From Chloroflexota bacterium (GTDB taxonomy: Bacteria; Chloroflexota; Dehalococcoidia; SM23-28-2; RBG-16-64-32), in contig JADFKG010000060.1 of NCBI GenBank assembly GCA_022565075.1, forward strand, positions 1 through 11,104: 11,104 nt of DNA, written 5' to 3'. Each line of letters begins with the position of its first letter. Within the stretch, counting starts at the first letter, position 1. A program made the position numbers and the translations under genes. The notes below the pieces were generated by a model. That model saw nothing but the letters and a program-made list of their open reading frames with translations, was not told where the DNA came from and searched no databases. Shown one piece after another: positions 6,705 to 11,104 of the stretch.

Positions 6705-8291
6705 TCATCGTGCGTTGAGCGATTCGAATATCGGCCTGCAGCGATCGAAGGCTGCGAGGAACTGTTCGAACAGTTCGTCGTAGATCGCGGTTCGTTCCGG
6801 TTGCGGTTCGTATGTGCGCCTGACGTGGCGGATCCTGGGGAAATCGGACATCTCGAGGTGGCCCAACCGCTCGAACCCCAGGAACGCCGTCGTCCGGGTG
6901 ATGCAATGACCGGGGTCCTCCAGCTGCAGGAGCGGCCGGCCCAATACGTCGGCGAGTATCTGCGACCATTCGTCCGAGAGCGCGCCGCCGCCGGAGAAGT
7001 ATATCTGGTCGAACTCCCCGCCGGCGAACTGCTCGACGGACGGCACCAGCCAGCGCAGGTTGTAGGCGACGCCCTCCAGGATCGACCGCACCATGTGGGC
7101 GCGCGTCGTGCTGAGCGAAAGGTTGAGAAAGCCGCCGCGAGCGTTCTCGTTAGAGGAGGGCGCGTGGGACCCGGTCAGCCAGGGCAAGAACAAGATGCTG
7201 CCGCTGCCCGCCGGCACGCCCCGAACGAGGTCGTCAACGTGGCCGAACATGTCCGACGTCGTGTGGTCGCCGAGAGCGTCGGACGCGAACGTGACGTTGG
7301 TCAGAAAGTGGTCCAACGCCTTCGCCCCGATGCCGTTCTCCGCGATCGCGACGTAACGGCCTTCGATGGGGCTGGGACTGCTGACGATGGCGTGCTCCAG
7401 GTCCGATGCCTTGTCCGCGCGGTGAGCGAGCACCTGGCTGGTGGTGCCGATGTTGACGCCGCCGTGGCCCGCCTGGAACGTGCCGGTGCCGACGGCCACG
7501 GCCTGCGTGTCGTTCAGCCCGGAGAGCACCTGCGTCTGGGGCGAGAGTCCGATCTCGGCCGCCACCGCCGGCAGCACCGTGCCGACCGGCGACAGGATGG
7601 GCACGAGGTCGGGAAGCTTGTCGCGGTCGATTCCAGACATCTCGATCAGCGTATCGTCGTAGTGCACCGCGTCGAGCTGCCGGTTGTCGGTGAGCACCAT
7701 CATGAAGACGGTGCAGGCGTTGGCGGTTAGCTCGCCGGACAGGCGCGCCGAGAGGTAGTCCATCGGCTCCAGAAACTTGTGCGTGCGCTCGTAGACGTCG
7801 GGGCGCGCCTCCTTGACCCAGAGCATGTGCGAAAGTGTGTCGTTGCCAGAAGGAAGCGGCAACGCGCCGTGGATGTCGACCCAGGTGGCGATCGCCCCCG
7901 GATGCCGGCCGTATATCTCGCGTGAGTAGGCGCCGCCGCGTTTGTCCATCCAGAGGATGAGGTTCATCACGGGCTTGCCGGAGCGGTCCACAGGCACGAC
8001 GGAAGAGAACTGGCTCGCTATCGCGACGGCGATGATCTCCCTGGCCGGGCGGGCGGCCTCCTGCACGACCTCCCTCATCGCGTCCTTCGTCGCGGCCCAG
8101 ATCGCCTCGGCGTCCTGCTCCGCGCCGCCGGGCTCGACGAGAATCGTCTCCACGGGGCGATAGGCCGAGGCGACGATTTCGCCGCCGTCGCTGACCAGGG
8201 CAGCCTTGAGACCGCTGGTCCCGAGATCGAGCGAGACGATGTACCGGGCGTTGCTCAACTTCTGCGCCGCCCGATCCGGGGGCGCAAGCAC
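6705..8291 (-). CDS. FGGY-family carbohydrate kinase (xylulokinase-like, atypical sugar site), 528 aa
   Basis: An ATP-dependent polyol or sugar kinase with both ribonuclease-H-like FGGY domains. The N-domain has LDLGTSGLKA (21-30, phosphate 1 loop), LILWMDKR (111-118) and LEPMDYLSARLSGE (174-187). The C-domain has SGLNDTQAVAVGTG (257-270) with the expected catalytic base Asp261, GGVNIGTTSQV (278-288, phosphate 2), LPWLTGSHAP (369-378) and GGGALSDEWSQILADVLG (434-451, adenosine site). Layout and length (~500) resemble xylulokinase. The sugar-contacting motif normally read as QMHG or similar is QFSS (94-97), so the Met and His used by xylulokinase are missing and the substrate is probably not xylulose. 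The longest frame starts at a GTG (8289-8291) without a clear ribosome site; a TTG at 8256-8258 (Leu12), right before ARYIVSLDLG, is an alternative start. It is the first gene of an operon with the PLP lyase. Confidence 0.9.
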   Translation of the reverse strand: MLAPPDRAAQKLSNARYIVSLDLGTSGLKAALVSDGGEIVASAYRPVETILVEPGGAEQDAEAIWAATKDAMREVVQEAARPAREIIAVAIASQFSSVVPVDRSGKPVMNLILWMDKRGGAYSREIYGRHPGAIATWVDIHGALPLPSGNDTLSHMLWVKEARPDVYERTHKFLEPMDYLSARLSGELTANACTVFMMVLTDNRQLDAVHYDDTLIEMSGIDRDKLPDLVPILSPVGTVLPAVAAEIGLSPQTQVLSGLNDTQAVAVGTGTFQAGHGGVNIGTTSQVLAHRADKASDLEHAIVSSPSPIEGRYVAIAENGIGAKALDHFLTNVTFASDALGDHTTSDMFGHVDDLVRGVPAGSGSILFLPWLTGSHAPSSNENARGGFLNLSLSTTRAHMVRSILEGVAYNLRWLVPSVEQFAGGEFDQIYFSGGGALSDEWSQILADVLGRPLLQLEDPGHCITRTTAFLGFERLGHLEMSDFPRIRHVRRTYEPQPERTAIYDELFEQFLAAFDRCRPIFESLNAR

Positions 8292-8320
8292 GTATTCGTG
8301 CTCAGCTGGAGTCTCATAGC

Positions 8321-8335
8321 AGGATCATCCTAGCA
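8321..8335 (-). promoter_or_regulatory. Possible extended -10 promoter with overlapping palindrome, upstream of the kinase gene
   Basis: On the - strand TGCTAGGAT (8327-8335) resembles an extended -10 element (TGn then TAGGAT, 4 of 6). No good -35 is visible at 17 bases. An 11-base perfect inverted repeat AGGATCATCCT (8321-8331) overlaps it, and could be an operator half-site pair or chance. Transcription would begin ~28 bases before the GTG start. Weak evidence. Confidence 0.22.
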
Positions 8336-8362
8336 CCCAACCCGGAGCCCCGACGCCGCTAC

Positions 8363-8411
8363 GAGCGATCACCGGCGGGCAGCAGCCGCCCCGGCGCTTG
8401 CTCGAGCGATC
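8363..8411. repeat. Two direct copies of GAGCGATC, 41 bases apart, upstream of the kinase operon
   Basis: GAGCGATC occurs at 8363-8370 and 8404-8411. The next bases are similar as well (ACCGG and GCCGC). The 41-base spacing is close to four helical turns, which would suit two operator sites on one face of the DNA upstream of the kinase operon. The repeat is short, so chance is a real possibility. Confidence 0.25.
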
Positions 8412-8482
8412 GCCGCTGACTCGGGCCGGCGCGCCGTCGATCAGCACACCGTCCGCCGCTTATATGAGCGCGCCGTTCGTCC

Positions 8483-9004
8483 CTACTCGACGACTATGAC
8501 GCCGCCCTGCACATCCGTATGGAAGTCGCAACGGAAAGTGTACGTTCCGGCCAGTGTCGGCGTGAACTCCACAGTGGCGGTCGAACCGGCCGTAATCAGC
8601 TCGGGGTCGCTGACGGAGTCGTCGTCGGTGTTAAACTCGCCGTCCGGTCCTGCGATGCGCATGTTGTGGATCGCGTTACCGTCGTTGACGATCTCGATAG
8701 TCGTCGTCTCGTTGAGCGGCGCCTTCAGGTTGTTCAGCGTGTAGAAGTTGTCGCCAACTGCTGTCTGGAGTACGCCGCCAGCAGCTTCGGTCACTTCGTC
8801 TCCGACTTCCTGAGGCGAATCGGGCTGCGTCTGAATCCCCTCAGCCGGGGTCTCGTCAGCCGTCACCTCTGGCGTTGGGGTGTCGCCATCTCCGACGTCG
8901 CCGTTTCCGTCGTCGTCGTCACCGCAAGCTGCCGCAATGAGCAACAGGCCGGCAGCGATCGGCACTAGTATTCGTGTCCACTTTACGGGGCTGAGACTGA
9001 GCAT
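8483..9004 (-). CDS. Secreted lipoprotein with cupredoxin domain, axial Met replaced by Gln (173 aa)
   Basis: A lipoprotein signal peptide (basic residues then LVPIAAGLLLIAAAC) gives cleavage before Cys27, followed by an Asp/Gly-rich run and a Thr/Pro/Glu-rich tether (28-70), then a cupredoxin domain (~75-173). Three copper ligands are clear: His113 (AIHNMRI), Cys159 and His162 (TFRCDFH). The usual fourth ligand, Met seven residues after the Cys, is Gln166 (CDFHTDVQGG). The protein should sit on the outer face of the cytoplasmic membrane and carry electrons or bind copper; its partner is not encoded here. The start at 9004 was chosen over in-frame upstream Mets because AGAGGAGG precedes it by six bases and the signal peptide then begins properly. 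The gene stands alone, with 191 bases after it and 227 before it. The domain assignment is solid; the redox role is inferred. Confidence 0.88.
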   Translation of the reverse strand: MLSLSPVKWTRILVPIAAGLLLIAAACGDDDDGNGDVGDGDTPTPEVTADETPAEGIQTQPDSPQEVGDEVTEAAGGVLQTAVGDNFYTLNNLKAPLNETTTIEIVNDGNAIHNMRIAGPDGEFNTDDDSVSDPELITAGSTATVEFTPTLAGTYTFRCDFHTDVQGGVIVVE

Positions 9005-9010
9005 CTGTTT

Positions 9011-9018
9011 CCTCCTCT
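9011..9018 (-). promoter_or_regulatory. Strong Shine-Dalgarno site that fixes the cupredoxin start
   Basis: On the - strand this reads AGAGGAGG, six bases before the ATG ending at 9004. It argues against the upstream in-frame ATG at MSQRRKQ, which would place this site inside the coding region. Confidence 0.7.
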
Positions 9019-9034
9019 GACTCATCAGGAGTCC

Positions 9035-9050
9035 GCTCTCTTGAAAGAGC
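9035..9050 (-). other. Small hairpin in the cupredoxin leader
   Basis: GCTCT and AGAGC flank a six-base loop, about 16 bases upstream of the Shine-Dalgarno site. It lies within the predicted 5' leader and may affect mRNA stability, but a five-pair stem is weak and may be chance. Confidence 0.2.
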
Positions 9051-9132
9051 TCGATTGCGAACCAGGCGGGAACTGCGACCCACACCACGAGCGCAGTACC
9101 AGGCAGCAGCGTCGCGCTGGCCGTTCCCGCTT

Positions 9133-9161
9133 ATCGTAATAGATTGTGACGCCAGTAACAA
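9133..9161 (-). promoter_or_regulatory. Possible sigma70-type promoter for the cupredoxin gene
   Basis: On the - strand TTGTTA (9156-9161, 4 of 6) and TACGAT (9133-9138, 4 of 6) are separated by exactly 17 bases in the most AT-rich patch of the 227-base gap. Transcription would start near 9126, giving a ~120-base leader. It supports the cupredoxin as its own transcription unit, separate from the glpD pair. Confidence 0.35.
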
Positions 9162-9231
9162 TCGCGGTGGAGAACCAGAAGTCCCGCAGCTGACGTGCTT
9201 GTCGGCTCGTCGTTTGGAGCGGGCGGGAGTG

Positions 9232-10143
9232 TCAGGCGACAACCGTCAGCTGACCTGGCAGGCACTCGAACGTCGCTGGCGTGGTGCCCACGGCGTCGCC
9301 GTCTGTCTCTACCAGGATCGGCGTCTCCGCGGTGAACTCCACGCGCGCCGCCTGCCGGTATTCCACCTCCGGCATGTCGACGAACGTACCGTTGCGCAGC
9401 TTCGGCAGTCCGGCGATCCGGCGCCAACCGCCGACCTGCTCCACGACGACGGCGTCGAGCAGGCCGTCGTCCAACCTGGCCCTGGGCGCCGTCCTCATGC
9501 CGCTCCCTGAGTAGCAGCCGTTGGCGATCCAGGCGTTGTTCAGCAGCAGCTCCCGCGCCGGCGAACCATCGGTCACGACCGTCGCGATGGCGGGCTGGTA
9601 GCGCCGCATGGTGGTAAGGATCGCCCACCAAAACGCTGCCTGGCCGGACAGCCGCCTTCGTGCGCGGTTGACCTCGCGGCAGACCATGGCGCCCATGCCG
9701 ACCTCCGCCGCGTTGACGAAGAAGCGAGACGACCGTTCGCCGCTGAAGTCCGTGAACGTCGCGCGGCCCACGTCGATCTTGCGGCGGTCTCCCCGCGCCA
9801 GGATCGCTGCGGCCTTGTCCATGTCGCGCGGAATTCCCAGCGTTCTTACGAAGTCGCTCCCGGTGCCGCGGGGGAGCACGCCGAGGGCCGTCCCTTCGGC
9901 GCCGTTCGCAAGAAGTCCGTTGGCGACCTCTCCGATCGTCCCGTCGCCACCGACTGCAACCACCACCTCGTAGCGCCCGGCCGCCTTGGCTGCGAAGCGG
10001 GCCGCGTCTCCCGGCCCAGCGGTGCGGACCGAGCGAAACGGCGGCAGCACCTCTTGCAGCCGCTTGCGCAGCTTCCGCCAGTCCCGGCCCGTGGATCTGT
10101 TCGCCGAGCGCGGATTGACGATCAGCAGAAGGCGAGGCGTCAT
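9232..10143 (-). CDS. Diacylglycerol/lipid kinase family protein (DAGK catalytic domain), 303 aa
   Basis: A member of the DAGK_cat/YegS/DgkB/BmrU-type lipid kinases, which move phosphate from ATP to diacylglycerol or a related lipid at the inner face of the membrane. The N-domain has LLLIVNPRSAN (5-15), the nucleotide-binding VGGDGTIGEVANGL (64-77) and LPRGTGSDFVRTLG (90-103). The C-terminal beta-sandwich has DDGLLDAVVV (225-234) and the closing VETDGDAVG (278-286) and PGQLTVV (296-302). The usual Asn of the GTGNDF/GTANDF motif is Ser here. The ~300-residue length is normal. The ATG at 10143 overlaps the stop of the glycerol-3-phosphate dehydrogenase gene (ATGA), so the two are probably coupled in translation. 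That pairing fits glycerolipid turnover, with one enzyme using glycerol-3-phosphate and the other returning diacylglycerol to phosphatidate. The true lipid substrate is unknown; a sphingosine-kinase-like or other polyprenol/lipid substrate is possible in this superfamily. Confidence 0.9.
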   Translation of the reverse strand: MTPRLLLIVNPRSANRSTGRDWRKLRKRLQEVLPPFRSVRTAGPGDAARFAAKAAGRYEVVVAVGGDGTIGEVANGLLANGAEGTALGVLPRGTGSDFVRTLGIPRDMDKAAAILARGDRRKIDVGRATFTDFSGERSSRFFVNAAEVGMGAMVCREVNRARRRLSGQAAFWWAILTTMRRYQPAIATVVTDGSPARELLLNNAWIANGCYSGSGMRTAPRARLDDGLLDAVVVEQVGGWRRIAGLPKLRNGTFVDMPEVEYRQAARVEFTAETPILVETDGDAVGTTPATFECLPGQLTVVA

Positions 10144-11104
10144 GGGTGCGACCGCGCCGGGTCAGTCTGATCGTGGCGAAAGGCCATCATGCGCTCGACG
10201 ACCCCTCGATACGTCTCGACCTGCTCCCCGACCTCGCGCTCGCCCCACCCCAACGTGCGACCGAGAATCGATGCTATCCGCTCGGCGGCCGCGCAACCCG
10301 CCTCTGGGCTGAACAGCATCAGGTCGCTGCGGCGGCGCATGAAGTCCTCAAGGCTCACCACCATCTCCGCCTCCGCCGCGAACGCAGCCTCGGCGAGGAG
10401 CACGTGCGAGCCCGGCACGACCGGTTCGAGCAGTTCGGGGTCGTTGCGGGCCTGGGCCAGGACCCGGACGTGGTCTGTCCCATGTGTGTCCACGAGATGG
10501 CCCGCTGCCTCGTTGGAGATGTCCCAGCCACGCACGAGGGCAGCGACGGCCTGCGCCCGATAGCGATCGAAACGCGCGGTCGCGCCCGGCAATGGCGCGC
10601 GCGACGTCCGGCAGCCGGCGGGACTTCGCGAGAGGACGCCGGCCTCAGCTTCGACGACTCGGTCGACGGCGCTCTCCGCCATGGCACGGGCGTTGGTCAG
10701 CTTGCCGCCGACGATCGCGTAGGCGCCCGGCGGGCCCTCGAGGACTTCGTAGTCGCGGGAGACGGCGGATGGAGAGGGCGAGCCCTCGTCTGCGATCAGC
10801 GGGCGCACCCCCGCCCAGGTCGCGGTCACGTCGGCCGGAGTTACGTCGACGTTGAAGTTGGCGTTGATCGCATCGAGAACTAGACTGACGTCCGCGGCGT
10901 CGGCTTCGACTCCGGCCGGGTCGCCTGACCAGTCCGTGTCCGTCGTCCCCACGTAGCTGTAGCGCCCGGCCGGAACGACGAACAGCGGCCGATCCTGCCA
11001 GTAAAAGGCGACAACAGAGTCCGTGTGGAGCCGCTCACGCGGAAGCACCACGTGGACACCCTTCGTCGGACGCAGGACGGAGCCTTCGCCGAACCTGCCG
11101 CGCC
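10140..11104 (-). CDS. glpD: Glycerol-3-phosphate dehydrogenase (FAD-dependent, GlpD family), C-terminal 320 residues; 5' end outside window
   Basis: The frame is open to the right edge and begins mid-protein with GSVLRPTKGVHVVLPRERL, a segment found in the middle of GlpD proteins. A family member is ~520-560 residues, so about 60% is visible and the FAD-binding Rossmann N-terminus is outside. Further landmarks are the GTTDTDW motif, the WAGVRPL segment, the GGKLTNARAMAESAVD motif near the end of the FAD domain, and a helical DAO_C-type C-terminal domain. The enzyme oxidises glycerol-3-phosphate to dihydroxyacetone phosphate and gives electrons to the quinone pool at the membrane. The gene is followed with a four-base overlap by a lipid-kinase gene. 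The GTG at 11051 is internal and not a start. The C-terminus is somewhat divergent, so a GlpA-type or other DAO-family paralogue cannot be fully excluded. Confidence 0.88.
   Translation of the reverse strand, partial: RGRFGEGSVLRPTKGVHVVLPRERLHTDSVVAFYWQDRPLFVVPAGRYSYVGTTDTDWSGDPAGVEADAADVSLVLDAINANFNVDVTPADVTATWAGVRPLIADEGSPSPSAVSRDYEVLEGPPGAYAIVGGKLTNARAMAESAVDRVVEAEAGVLSRSPAGCRTSRAPLPGATARFDRYRAQAVAALVRGWDISNEAAGHLVDTHGTDHVRVLAQARNDPELLEPVVPGSHVLLAEAAFAAEAEMVVSLEDFMRRRSDLMLFSPEAGCAAAERIASILGRTLGWGEREVGEQVETYRGVVERMMAFRHDQTDPARSHP

Noticed and set aside
5514..7730. A very long open frame (738 codons) on the + strand opposite the PLP-lyase and kinase genes
   Set aside because: It spans two well-recognised genes on the other strand, its translation is rich in Arg, Val, Asp and Ala without any family motif, and such mirror frames are common in GC-rich DNA.
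8372..8394. GC-rich inverted repeat (GGCGG, GCAGCAG loop, CCGCC) after the cupredoxin gene as an intrinsic terminator
   Set aside because: The stem is only five pairs, lies ~90 bases beyond the stop, and has no T-tract.
9244..9253. Ten-base palindrome GTCAGCTGAC at the end of the lipid-kinase gene
   Set aside because: It encodes the conserved final QLTV residues of the protein and is too short to be a terminator; coding constraint explains it.

Overview
The window is GC-rich, densely coding bacterial DNA with eleven protein-coding loci: nine complete genes and one truncated gene lie between two genes cut by the window edges (the first is the 3' end of a biotin-carrier gene, the last the 3' end of glpD). 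There are no RNA genes, CRISPR arrays or insertion sequences that I can see. The protein families (AtuA/DUF1446, an MDMPI/DinB-type TIGR03084-like protein, an ACAD10/11-like acyl-CoA dehydrogenase, a lipoprotein cupredoxin with an Asp-rich tether) suit a free-living heterotroph of the Chloroflexota (Dehalococcoidia-like soil or aquatic lineages) or the Actinomycetota. This is a judgement from protein flavour; no rRNA or marker gene settles it.

Region 1 (1-3568, + strand) is the distal part of a tightly packed operon: C-terminal biotinyl domain of an acyl-CoA carboxylase, an MDMPI/DinB-type metal-binding protein, an enoyl-CoA hydratase of the LiuC/methylglutaconyl-CoA hydratase flavour, and an AtuA family protein. 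Every junction overlaps (ATGA, ATGA, TGATG), so the four are probably translated together. A biotin carboxylase, a crotonase and AtuA together recall the Atu/Liu route, in which methyl-branched acyl-CoAs from acyclic terpenes or leucine are carboxylated, hydrated and cleaved. Convergent to it on the - strand (3647-4897) lies an acyl-CoA dehydrogenase with its own promoter-like sequence and a strong Shine-Dalgarno site; it could feed the same pathway but is not in the operon.

Region 2 (4999-8291, - strand) reads, in transcription order, FGGY-family carbohydrate kinase, a soluble sphingosine-1-phosphate-lyase-like PLP enzyme, and a collapsed MFS transporter, with gaps of only 18 and 11 bases. 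A kinase beside a PLP carbon-carbon lyase suggests phosphorylation followed by retro-aldol cleavage of an amino-polyol or amino-alcohol. This is the best candidate in the window for an undescribed pathway. The kinase lacks the usual sugar-binding QMHG-type motif, and the permease has kept only about two transmembrane segments.

Region 3 (8483-9004, - strand) is a single-gene unit encoding a secreted lipoprotein cupredoxin whose usual axial methionine is replaced by glutamine. Region 4 (9232-11104, - strand) is a glpD to diacylglycerol-kinase-family pair with an ATGA overlap, linking glycerol-3-phosphate oxidation to lipid or phospholipid-precursor phosphorylation. The intergenic stretches (3569-3646, 4898-4998, 8292-8482, 9005-9231) are short and hold only promoter-like and small-repeat signals; no convincing intrinsic terminator was found.
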